Shown: one piece after another, positions 1 to 6,915 of the stretch
Numbering within the stretch: position 1 is the first letter of the stretch
Layout: every line of letters starts with the position of its first letter
NCBI GenBank assembly: GCA_964450435.1
Contig: CAYVCX010000064.1
Coordinates: forward strand, 1-15,840
Length of the DNA stretch: 15,840 nucleotides
Direction of reading: 5' to 3'
Origin: SKLM01 sp964450435
Lineage (GTDB): Bacteria > Chloroflexota > Anaerolineae > B4-G1
Position numbers and translations under genes: made by a program
Notes under the pieces: model-generated
Database searches by the model: none
What the model was told of the DNA's origin: nothing
Seen by the model: the letters and a program-made list of their open reading frames with translations, nothing else

Positions 1-130
1 AGGCTCGTCCTTCCACCCCGACCTCGGCCAGAAAAAGACCGGAGATGAGCGTGATCGCTGCCCAGATGACCAGCACCAAGCCAACGATCTTAATAACGCG
101 GATCCATACGTCGGTTGTGTTGCCAGACAT
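1..130 (-). CDS. N-terminus of a small membrane protein, possibly part of an ECF-type transporter (truncated by the window edge)
   Basis: Only the first 43 codons are visible; the rest lies beyond the left edge. The ATG at 128-130 is preceded by a strong GGGAGGAG ribosome site 5 nt upstream. The visible protein starts MSGNTTDVWIRVIK, then a hydrophobic segment of about 20 residues (roughly residues 15-35, IVGLVLVIWAAITLISGLFL), which reads as one membrane helix or signal anchor. It begins only 20 bp after the stop of the S-component gene, so the two are almost certainly co-transcribed. That position would suit a partner subunit of the same transporter, but nothing in these 43 residues identifies a T component, an ATPase or a known small subunit. 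The family is not recognised. Confidence 0.7.
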   Translation of the reverse strand, partial: MSGNTTDVWIRVIKIVGLVLVIWAAITLISGLFLAEVGVEGRA

Positions 131-150
131 GTTAGCTCCTCCCTCTTGTG

Positions 151-1002
151 TTAGTCCTCGCTACCGCTCAACTCGGCTACCAAGCTGCCCGGGACCCGGC
201 GGAGCTTCGCTCGCCAGAGGGCCCGGAACACGACCAAGGCGAGGAGGCCGGTTGCGACCCAGTTCAGCAGGTAGGTGGGCAAGGAGACCGAGTTGTCAAC
301 GATGACCCAGTCGGCGGGCCATTCGAGAATGTGGTAGTAGGGCAGCGCCCACAAGGGCTGAAACGCGGTGCGGCCCACGAACCCGATGAGGATCAACCCT
401 ATCGTCTGCCTGACGGTTGAAGAGCCCTGCTTTGACCACTTATGCATCAGATTCGTGGTAAGGGGCCCAAGAGCCAGCCAGGTCGCGAATCCCAGGAACA
501 CGTACCACCAGGAGAGTGTGTACTGAGGCTCCTCGGGGGCTGCGAAGCCGATTGCTTCACCGGGTATGCGGAATGGGTACACCGCGATCAAGATCAAGTT
601 GATGACCCACCAACCGAGGAAGAGCCAGCGCCACCTCTTTGCCATGAGGCCGTAGCTGAAACCGATGATGGTGGCGCTTAGGAGAATGTCCACCAGCCCC
701 AGCGGAAATGCCCCCGGAGCGATGAACATGCCCACCAAGCCACCGACAAAGGAAGCGAGCGCGCCAGCCCATGGCCCCAGAACCTGACCAGCCAGGGGCA
801 TGAACAGGCCGGAACCCAACGAGATATATCCTCCTCCCGTCACGTAGAAGTAGAAGGGGATGAGCGACGTGACGGCACAGATTGCCGCGAACAGGGCAAC
901 CCAAGACATGGAGGCGCCGGCGATGGTGGCCAGGCCACCAGCAACAAACTCCTCTTCTTCTGTGATCTCGGGTTGATCGTTCGTTACCTTTTCTTCGGGC
1001 AT
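151..1002 (-). CDS. ECF-type transporter substrate-binding (S) component-like membrane protein
   Basis: This 283-residue integral membrane protein has an acidic cytoplasmic N-terminus (residues 1-20) followed by about six to eight hydrophobic segments, near residues 33-53, 62-78, 80-97, 100-120, 125-143, 165-182, 200-218 and 243-262. The glycine-rich stretch GQVLGPWAGALASFVGGLVG (72-91) resembles the conserved helices of S components of energy-coupling-factor transporters, which bind a vitamin or small solute and work with a T component and ATPases. It is longer than the usual S component (about 180-220 residues). The ATG at 1000-1002 follows AAGGAGG with 7 nt spacing. No ATPase or T gene is visible; they could lie past the left edge. 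The substrate is unknown; an arginine- or guanidino-related solute is only a guess from neighbours. Confidence 0.65.
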   Translation of the reverse strand: MPEEKVTNDQPEITEEEEFVAGGLATIAGASMSWVALFAAICAVTSLIPFYFYVTGGGYISLGSGLFMPLAGQVLGPWAGALASFVGGLVGMFIAPGAFPLGLVDILLSATIIGFSYGLMAKRWRWLFLGWWVINLILIAVYPFRIPGEAIGFAAPEEPQYTLSWWYVFLGFATWLALGPLTTNLMHKWSKQGSSTVRQTIGLILIGFVGRTAFQPLWALPYYHILEWPADWVIVDNSVSLPTYLLNWVATGLLALVVFRALWRAKLRRVPGSLVAELSGSED

Positions 1003-1239
1003 TGCAGGACCTCCTTCTGCTTAAAGCGGATGCTTGGTTTCGCTTGCCGCCAGCGACGGCTGTAGCGGACATCGTCCGATGCAGATGTCGCTGTTGCCCC
1101 GTCCTGATCTACCTCCAGTCTTTGTTGTGTATCACCTCCTTTCCCCACGGGGGGTTTGGCGTGAGAGCTTCCACAACCTGTTCTCGGGGCGGACGCCCAG
1201 ATACAGCGGAGCCTCGGGAGACGATCAGCCGAATGAGGC
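1003..1239 (-). other. Intergenic leader before the ECF-like gene, with orphan Shine-Dalgarno match and a hairpin
   Basis: This 237-bp gap holds no convincing gene. On the minus strand, 1142-1131 reads AAAGGAGGTGAT, a 12-nt exact complement of the usual 3' end of 16S rRNA, yet no ATG or TTG follows at a usable distance. A GTG overlaps the motif itself and would open only an 8-codon frame. Just upstream, CCCC (1143-1146) can pair with GGGG (1151-1154). A further stem pairs 1065-1073 with 1084-1091 (8 bp with one bulge). No known riboswitch consensus was recognised. Confidence 0.4.
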
Positions 1240-1241
1240 TC
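1209..1241 (-). terminator. Stem-loop overlapping the stop of the COG2403 gene, terminator-like without a U tract
   Basis: GAGCCTC (1209-1215) and GAGGCTC (1235-1241) form a perfect 7-bp inverted repeat with a 19-nt loop, overlapping the TGA at 1240-1242. The minus-strand sequence after it (CGCTGTATCTGGG) is not U-rich. Factor-independent termination is therefore doubtful; it may protect the mRNA 3' end or be chance. Confidence 0.3.
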
Positions 1242-2592
1242 AGTCGAGCGGCGCATCCCGCCCAAGACCTGCCAGGAACTCGGTGACCACCTCGTCTAGA
1301 TTCGGATGACCGATCTCCTGCAGGTGATAATGGACCCGGGTGGCCGGCTTCTGGATGTCAATGATACGCGTCAAGTCGATTGGGGTTCCGATGACGACGG
1401 CATCGCAGTCGGCGTTGTTGATGGTTGCCTCCAGGTCCCGGAGCTGCTGTTCGCCGTATCCCATCGCGGGCAAGAGCTTGCCGATATCGGGATAGGTCTG
1501 GAAGGTCTCCTGCAGCCTCCCGACCACGTAGGGCCGTGGGTCGACCAGCTCCGCGGCGCCGAACTTGCGAGCTGCCACGGTCCCGGCGCCGATGTCCATA
1601 CCCCCGTGGGTCAGGGTGGGGCCGTCCTCGACCGCCAACACCCGCTTCCCTCTGATAACGGACGGGTCGTCCACGTCGATGGGAGATGCGGCATCGACGA
1701 CCGTTGCGGTGGGGTTAACCTGGGCGACGTTCCGGCGCACTCTTTCGATCCCGTCCCGACCGGCCGTGTCGATCTTGTTGATCACCACGACATCGGCCAC
1801 CCGCAGGGTCACCTCTCCGGGGTAGTAGGACAGCTCGTGCCCAGGGCGCAAGGGATCGACGAGGGTGATTTGGAGATCGGGAATGTAGAAGGAGAACTCG
1901 TTGTTGCCCCCGTCCCACAGGATCACATCGCAGCCGGCGGGGTCGTTCTCTGCCTGGCGTAGAATCGCCTCGTAGTCTACCCCCGCGTAGACGACGTTAC
2001 CGCGCACGATGTGGGGCTCGTATTCCTCCATCTCCTCGATGGTGCAGTTGTGTTTCTCGAGATCGGACAAGGCAGCATAGCGCTGCACCCGCTGCGCAGC
2101 CAGGTCCCCGTAGGGCATGGGGTGGCGGATCACCACCACGTCCAGCCCGCGCGCTGTGAGGATCTCGGCGACGCGGCGGGAGGTCTGGCTTTTGCCGCAG
2201 CCGGTGCGCACGGCCCCTACCGAGATGACGGGCCTGCTGCTGGCTAGCATTGTGTCGTTGGGGCCCAAGAGAACGAAGCTCGCGCCCGCTGCCTCAACGA
2301 TGGCGCTGACGGACATCACGTGCTGGTAGGAAACGTCGCTGTAAGCGAAGGTGCACTCATCGACGTCCAGATCGCGAATCAACTCGGGCAAATCCTGCTC
2401 AGCGTAGACGGGGATGCCGTCCGGATAGAGGTCGCCCGCCAGCTCGGGCGGATACTTCCGACCCTCGATGTCCGGAATCTGAGCGGCAGTGAAGGCCACC
2501 ACGTTGTAGGCTTTGTTGTCGCGGTAGTAGGTGTTGAAGTTATGAAAGTCACGGCCTGCCGCGCCCAGAATGATCACGTTTCTCTCTGTCAT
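1240..2592 (-). CDS. P-loop NTPase/kinase of the cyclic 2,3-diphosphoglycerate synthetase family (COG2403)
   Basis: This is a 450-residue soluble protein. Residues 5-20 (VIILGAAGRDFHNFNT) form a Rossmann-like start typical of this family. A Walker A loop GAVRTGCGKS lies at 126-135, a DGGNN acidic motif at 227-231 and NKID at 272-275, a guanine-specificity-type motif like that of SIMIBI-class NTPases. GPTLTHGGM follows at 324-332. The characterised archaeal relative makes cyclic 2,3-diphosphoglycerate with ATP; most bacterial members are annotated only as GTPases. The ATG at 2590-2592 follows AAGGGG with about 7 nt spacing. It lies 73 bp downstream of OTC with a terminator-like hairpin between them. 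Beside OTC and an amidinotransferase, and with no carbamate kinase in view, a role with carbamoyl phosphate or another phosphorylated intermediate is plausible but unproven. Confidence 0.8.
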   Translation of the reverse strand: MTERNVIILGAAGRDFHNFNTYYRDNKAYNVVAFTAAQIPDIEGRKYPPELAGDLYPDGIPVYAEQDLPELIRDLDVDECTFAYSDVSYQHVMSVSAIVEAAGASFVLLGPNDTMLASSRPVISVGAVRTGCGKSQTSRRVAEILTARGLDVVVIRHPMPYGDLAAQRVQRYAALSDLEKHNCTIEEMEEYEPHIVRGNVVYAGVDYEAILRQAENDPAGCDVILWDGGNNEFSFYIPDLQITLVDPLRPGHELSYYPGEVTLRVADVVVINKIDTAGRDGIERVRRNVAQVNPTATVVDAASPIDVDDPSVIRGKRVLAVEDGPTLTHGGMDIGAGTVAARKFGAAELVDPRPYVVGRLQETFQTYPDIGKLLPAMGYGEQQLRDLEATINNADCDAVVIGTPIDLTRIIDIQKPATRVHYHLQEIGHPNLDEVVTEFLAGLGRDAPLD

Positions 2593-2621
2593 AGAAGTCC
2601 CCTTGTTGCTCTGTCACTAGT

Positions 2622-2653
2622 AAGAAACGACCGGACAACGGACTCACCGGTCG
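2622..2653 (-). terminator. Intrinsic terminator or attenuator between OTC and the COG2403 gene
   Basis: On the minus strand CGACCGG (2653-2647) and CCGGTCG (2634-2628) form a perfect 7-bp stem with a 12-nt loop, followed directly by TTTCTT (2627-2622). This is the layout of a weak factor-independent terminator. It lies 12 bp after the OTC stop and would reduce, not necessarily abolish, expression of the downstream NTPase. Confidence 0.5.
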
Positions 2654-2665
2654 GTGTCAGTGCAG

Positions 2666-3667
2666 CTAGCTCCCAATCGTGGCCACCATCAGAGCCTTGA
2701 TGGTATGCAGTCGGTTCTCGGCCTCGTCGAACACGATGGAGGCTGAAGACTCAAAGACCTCGTCGGTGACCTCCATCTCGGCCAGGCCGAACTTCTCCTG
2801 AATCTGCCGGCCTATCACGGTGTCGGCGTTGTGGAAGGACGGCAGGCAATGCATGAATTTCACGTCGGCGTTGCCCGTCTTCTCCATCACCTGGCGGGTC
2901 ACCTGATAGGGCTGCAGGAGGTCGATGCGCCTTTCCCAGACATCGTCGGGCTCGCCCATGGAGACCCAGACGTCGGTGACAAGGAAATCGCAGCCCGCGA
3001 CGCCCTCATCCACATCGTCAGTGACGGTGATGCGCGCCCCGGTCGCGTGGGCGATGTCTCGTGCCTGGCCTACCAGGTCGGCGTCGGGCTGGACGGGCGG
3101 CGGGGCTACCGAGCGGAAATCCATTCCCATCTTGGCGGCACCGACGAGGAGAGAGTTGCCCATGTTGTTGTGCGCGTCCCCGAGATAGGCGAAGCTTACG
3201 CGACTGAGGGGTTTGTCGCTGTGCTCCTGCATGGTCAGCAGATCGGCCAGGACCTGGGTGGGGTGAAACTTATCGGTGAGGCCGTTCCAGACCGGCACGC
3301 CAGCGTGCCGGGCCAGCTCCTCGACGCGTTCCTGACCGAAGCCCCGGTACTCGATGCCATCATACATGCGGCCCAGCACCCGAGCCGTGTCCTTGATCGT
3401 CTCTTTCGAGCCGAGCTGGGAACCCGTCGGGCCCAAGAACGTGACGCGGGCGCCCTGGTCGTACGCGGCCGTCTCGAATGCGCAGCGGGTCCGGGTGGAC
3501 GCTTTCTCGAAGATGAGAGCGATGTTCTTCCCCTCGAGGCACGGGCGCTCGATGCCCGCGTACTTAGCTTTCTTCAGGTCGATCGACAGTTTGAGCAGAA
3601 ACTCGATCTCCTGGGGGGTGAAATCGAGCAACTTCAGGCAATGCCTGTTCCTCAGATTAAATGCCAT
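2666..3667 (-). CDS. arcB: Ornithine carbamoyltransferase
   Basis: This 333-residue cytoplasmic enzyme converts ornithine and carbamoyl phosphate to citrulline and phosphate; catabolic members run the reverse, phosphorolytic direction. All family motifs are present: STRTR (57-61) for carbamoyl phosphate, HPTQ (135-138), the ornithine-binding loop DVWVSMGE (232-239), the catalytic cysteine in HCLP (273-276), and a C-terminal HTIKALMVATIG. Length and motif spacing match E. coli ArgF/ArgI and ArcB closely. The ATG at 3665-3667 follows GGAAGGAGG with 5 nt spacing. A weak promoter-like TTGCCG-17-TAAAAA lies just upstream, too close to the start to be compelling. The neighbouring amidinotransferase and permease favour a catabolic or interconversion role, hence arcB rather than argF, but sequence alone does not fix the direction. 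Confidence 0.9.
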   Translation of the reverse strand: MAFNLRNRHCLKLLDFTPQEIEFLLKLSIDLKKAKYAGIERPCLEGKNIALIFEKASTRTRCAFETAAYDQGARVTFLGPTGSQLGSKETIKDTARVLGRMYDGIEYRGFGQERVEELARHAGVPVWNGLTDKFHPTQVLADLLTMQEHSDKPLSRVSFAYLGDAHNNMGNSLLVGAAKMGMDFRSVAPPPVQPDADLVGQARDIAHATGARITVTDDVDEGVAGCDFLVTDVWVSMGEPDDVWERRIDLLQPYQVTRQVMEKTGNADVKFMHCLPSFHNADTVIGRQIQEKFGLAEMEVTDEVFESSASIVFDEAENRLHTIKALMVATIGS

Positions 3668-3774
3668 CCCAGCCTCCTTCCAGCTTTTTAGTGCTACAAC
3701 CGCACATCGGCAATCAGAGCTTCCTGGACGGCCGAGAAGCGCCCACGTGTGAACCGTTACTGGCCAGCGAGAGC

Positions 3775-3826
3775 GAGATTCTTCGTCGCTCCGGTCGCTG
3801 CGCTTCCTGCGCTCCTCAGAATGACA
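3775..3826 (+). repeat. Dispersed intergenic repeat, copy 1
   Basis: The segment begins GAGATTCTTCG and ends CTCAGAATGACA, with tandem TCGCT/GCGCT-type units between. It lies in the 186-bp gap between the amidinotransferase and OTC genes. A shorter relative with the same ends (GAGATTCT and GGAATGACA) lies at 15773-15811, in the same orientation. Repeats of this look (ATTCTTCG with CGCTGCGCTC and AGAATGACA) occur between genes in many bacterial genomes. The rest of the 3668-3853 gap shows nothing else clear. Confidence 0.6.
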
Positions 3827-3853
3827 AATGCGGTTGTAGTATTCGTATGTGGA

Positions 3854-5005
3854 CTAGAATCCCTCGATCTGGTGAGGGAAGTAGTCCTGGAGAGTGCCTT
3901 CACGATAGACGTCCGCGGTGGCGCAGTGGAGCCCGCCTCCGAATGGGGAGGTCTCCCACAGCGGCACGGGGACTACCTCAAATCCGAGACCGTCCAACTG
4001 CTCCATCTGAGCTTTCTCGCTGGCTTCGACGCACACGGTGTTTTCATCGAGCATCAAGATGTTGAAGGAGAGCCACACACTGCAGAAAGACAGCGGTGCC
4101 TTCTTGTCGTGCGCCGGTTCGGCGCATTCGATGATGCGCCAATCATTCTTCTCAAACAGCTCCCTGAGTTCCGGCTGGAGCGGGACTCGCTCTCGGTTGC
4201 TCAGGGCCAGGCCGGGCCGGAGAGGGACGAAGGTCGCGTCGATGTGCATAGGATGGGGCTCTTTGAACGTGACCTCGTGAATTCTGTGATCCGGGAAATG
4301 ACGCCGAAGCCAATCGATTCCCGACGCATTTGTGACCGTCGAGCGCTGAACGAGGAGGTCCTTGCCGAGCCGCGCCACGTCGGCGGCATCAAACAGAGGC
4401 TCCTTCTCGGTCAGATTCCAGGACTTGTTGTAGGTGTGCTGGAGCTGCTCCTCTTCGGTCAACTCCTCAAACCTCTCCCAGAAGTCCTCGGCGACGTATG
4501 ATTCCCCGGTGAGCCGCGGCTTGGGCGCTGCCTCCCACCGGAAGTTGGCGTCCTCCTTGAAGTAACGCTCCAGCAGCGGGCGATAGCAGAGATACTCGAA
4601 CCAGCGGCTGCGCAACGACATGGTTGCCTCAAGAATCTCGTTCCCGACGGTGAGCAGCAAGTCACGAGGGGGCATGCAGCCGAACATAGTCTCCTGGACC
4701 CAGTCGGGCGTCTGCACACGCTGAGTGAAGTCCAAGGGGGTGGGGCGGTCGACTCGAATGCCGCGCTTCTCCAGTATGGCAGCGAAATTGTCGAGTTGCT
4801 CGTTCGCCTTGTCCTCCATCTCCTGGGGCAGCGGCCCGTAGGTGCCGGCCGGAAACCCATGCTCAGGCCAATCTCGATAGACGTTGGGCTCCGGTGCCTG
4901 GACGACGGTTCCAGTGGCGTCCCCAACGATGATGTGCTTGAGGGGGTCCCACTCGTTCCAGGAATTGACGACTGTGTTCTGTTGGGCGTTGATCGGTCCC
5001 ATCAT
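3854..5005 (-). CDS. L-arginine:glycine amidinotransferase (AGAT) family protein
   Basis: This 383-residue protein is collinear with vertebrate glycine amidinotransferase, which moves the amidino group of arginine to glycine, giving guanidinoacetate and ornithine through a cysteine intermediate. Visible blocks are NSWNEWDPLKHIIVG (14-28), RDLLLTVGNEILEA (114-127), FEYLCYRPLLERYF (136-149), FDAADVARLGKD (205-216), HPMHIDATF (251-259) and GGGLHCATADVYREGTLQ (356-373). The inferred triad is Asp206, His254 and Cys361, with Asp115 and Asp256 as substrate carboxylates. From memory, human AGAT has Asn-Pro-Met before the catalytic His; here it is His-Pro-Met, so the acceptor amine may differ. The ATG at 5003-5005 follows GGAGATTCA; the second codon is also ATG. 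No signal peptide. Ornithine, its product, is the substrate of the next gene. Confidence 0.88.
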   Translation of the reverse strand: MMGPINAQQNTVVNSWNEWDPLKHIIVGDATGTVVQAPEPNVYRDWPEHGFPAGTYGPLPQEMEDKANEQLDNFAAILEKRGIRVDRPTPLDFTQRVQTPDWVQETMFGCMPPRDLLLTVGNEILEATMSLRSRWFEYLCYRPLLERYFKEDANFRWEAAPKPRLTGESYVAEDFWERFEELTEEEQLQHTYNKSWNLTEKEPLFDAADVARLGKDLLVQRSTVTNASGIDWLRRHFPDHRIHEVTFKEPHPMHIDATFVPLRPGLALSNRERVPLQPELRELFEKNDWRIIECAEPAHDKKAPLSFCSVWLSFNILMLDENTVCVEASEKAQMEQLDGLGFEVVPVPLWETSPFGGGLHCATADVYREGTLQDYFPHQIEGF

Positions 5006-5039
5006 TGAATCTCCATTCTGTCCTTGTGCATCTGAGAGC

Positions 5040-5061
5040 GCCGGACTGCTCAGCAGCCGGC
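5040..5061 (-). promoter_or_regulatory. Stem-loop in the leader of the amidinotransferase gene, proximal
   Basis: The minus strand reads GCCGGCTGCTGAGCAGTCCGGC. CTGCT pairs with AGCAG and GCCGG with CCGGC, a 10-bp stem with one bulged T and a very tight loop. It lies 35 bp before the start codon, outside the ribosome site. Its function is unknown. Confidence 0.4.
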
Positions 5062-5079
5062 GACAACTGACTTGTTTGG

Positions 5080-5117
5080 GCCATTCCTCCCCGGGTCGGA
5101 CCGAGGGGAGGAATGGC
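5080..5117 (-). promoter_or_regulatory. Perfect 13-bp hairpin between the permease and amidinotransferase genes
   Basis: GCCATTCCTCCCC (5080-5092) and GGGGAGGAATGGC (5105-5117) are perfect inverted repeats; within the 12-nt loop TCGG and CCGA can pair further. There is no U-rich tail on either strand, so this is not a classic terminator. It could stabilise or process the mRNA, attenuate through a factor, or be a small dispersed element. It is the strongest hairpin in the window and lies in the 211-bp gap (5006-5216) that otherwise holds only the proximal stem-loop. Confidence 0.55.
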
Positions 5118-5216
5118 TGTTGACGTTACCCCGAGCCCCAGTTGCCGCAGGCTCGTGTGAGCGGCATAGCCGCGCTTGCGCTTTGAGCGGTTGTGCCGTC
5201 TGCGCGTCGCTCGAAC

Positions 5217-6824
5217 CTATTCGGGCGGCAACTCCCTGTAGCTAAGATCTACGTTCACACCTCGGCGGCGCTGGACGAACTTGGCAACGTAGTAGACGAC
5301 CAGCCCGCTGAGGAAGACTGCAACATTGAATACGATCATCGTTGGCGTCATACCCGACAGAGGGTCGGCGAGGTACGCCCAGGCCAGGATACCGCACGTC
5401 ACTGTGCTCAACAGCCCGATAAGGGAGATGACGGGGATGCCACCGATACGGTGGTTCACCGCCGACGTCTCGAATACATCGGGCAGGCGGTACGGGAGCA
5501 GGACGGCGGATATCGACACGGTGATGAAGGTCAGCAGGTATCCGAAGATTCCTACCAGAGTGGCGAAATACGGCGTGAAGACATACACTGCGAGGGCCAG
5601 AATGCTCATCCCGCCCATGACAGCGAGGGCGTTAACTGGTGTGTGCAACCTGGGGTGAACCTTCCGGAACCAGGCTGGGAACAGACCGTCCATTGAGTAC
5701 GCGAGGATATTGCGGGAGCCATTGATGATCTGACCGGGAAGCCAAGCGTAGCTCCAGAAGATAAACCCGAAGGTGATGAGGAATGCCAGCGGCAGGCTGG
5801 CGCTAACATAGGAGGCCAGCTCTGTGTAGAGGGGCGTTGATGACATACCGAATTCCTGCGGGTCAACCCAGGCCAGTGCACCGAGGAAGTCAAGCCCGGC
5901 GGCGTTCGTCACCAGCAACACAGTGAGAAGAACACCTAGACCAACTACAATGACGGTAGCGGGCATCGACCACAGCTGAAGACGCCGAGCGTCCTTGACC
6001 TCGCTCCCGATGTAGGCGGAAGATTGCATGAAGAGGAGGTTGATGGCAATCCACGTCATCGCCAACAATGTGTTTCGCATCGAGAAGGGAGCCTGCTCGA
6101 AGCCTTCGGCGCGAGCGGTTTCCAGAACTACGCTGGCCACATCTTCCTGCTCTACCAGTGGAGCGACGTGGGTGTTGAAGGCTCCGGTCACGTCCGCGGG
6201 AGTCTTGCCCACGAAAACGACGGCGGCGAGGACTGTGCTGATTATGGCCAGGATAATGAGCGTGTTTTGAACGCGGAAAAACGTCTTCATCCCTGTTGAG
6301 AATACGGCAACGAGAGCGGCGATGAGCAGCGTACCGAAGAGGAACATCCCAAGGGGCGTCGCAAACCAGTTGCCCACCCTGATGAGGCTCAGCCTTCCGG
6401 TGAACAAGCCCATCGTGCGAAAGAAAGGGGCCAATCCGTACTGGGCCAGGAAGGCCGACGGCACGCCTCCGTAGAAGAACCACCACATTGTCGTGTTGAA
6501 GTTCGACATCATCCCCCATTGGGGACCAAGAACTCGGCTGACATAGACGTAATCGCCCCCGGAGCGCGGCATCGCTGAGGCCAAGTAGCCGAAGACCAGC
6601 GACAGGGGAAGAATCAGGAGAACACAGATGACGGTACTCAAGATTAAGTTGGCGCCAGGATAGAAGGCCGGGCCGAGCATCAGCAGGAAAGCCAGTAGAA
6701 GACCAATGCTGGTGAAGTTGATGTTGTAAGCGAGCACGTCCCACGTGCCCGCCCTGCGCACCAGTCCGCTCGCCTTGCGGACAAAGACATCGGGACGGTT
6801 GCGCCCTTCGTTTCTCTTCGACAT
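5217..6824 (-). CDS. APC-superfamily amino acid permease
   Basis: This 535-residue polytopic membrane protein has about twelve hydrophobic segments spread across its length. The N-terminal ASGLVRRAGTWDVLAYN and, after helix 2, AMPRSGGDYVYVSRVLGP are characteristic of the amino acid-polyamine-organocation family (secondary transporters or exchangers). A long periplasmic-side loop of about 45 residues around position 215-255 is somewhat unusual. The C-terminus is short and charged (VQRRRGVNVDLSYRELPPE). The ATG at 6822-6824 follows GGAGG with 8 nt spacing. It lies immediately upstream of the amidinotransferase and OTC genes, so import of arginine, ornithine, citrulline or a guanidino acid, or substrate/product exchange, is a reasonable inference; the sequence does not fix the substrate. 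Confidence 0.88.
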   Translation of the reverse strand: MSKRNEGRNRPDVFVRKASGLVRRAGTWDVLAYNINFTSIGLLLAFLLMLGPAFYPGANLILSTVICVLLILPLSLVFGYLASAMPRSGGDYVYVSRVLGPQWGMMSNFNTTMWWFFYGGVPSAFLAQYGLAPFFRTMGLFTGRLSLIRVGNWFATPLGMFLFGTLLIAALVAVFSTGMKTFFRVQNTLIILAIISTVLAAVVFVGKTPADVTGAFNTHVAPLVEQEDVASVVLETARAEGFEQAPFSMRNTLLAMTWIAINLLFMQSSAYIGSEVKDARRLQLWSMPATVIVVGLGVLLTVLLVTNAAGLDFLGALAWVDPQEFGMSSTPLYTELASYVSASLPLAFLITFGFIFWSYAWLPGQIINGSRNILAYSMDGLFPAWFRKVHPRLHTPVNALAVMGGMSILALAVYVFTPYFATLVGIFGYLLTFITVSISAVLLPYRLPDVFETSAVNHRIGGIPVISLIGLLSTVTCGILAWAYLADPLSGMTPTMIVFNVAVFLSGLVVYYVAKFVQRRRGVNVDLSYRELPPE

Positions 6825-6915
6825 AATGTTTCCCTCCAGGTCTGTAAAACGCCGTGGTGCCCAGCGATCCTGCTCTAGATCCTACGGCGAGCAAGAAACT
6901 GTGGGTACGAGGATC

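Noticed and set aside
1003..1239. Known riboswitch (guanidine, TPP, glycine, cobalamin) before the ECF-like gene
   Set aside because: I looked for the conserved cores and B12-box-type sequence and found none.
3749..4501. 250-codon open frame on the plus strand
   Set aside because: Antisense to the well-supported amidinotransferase gene.
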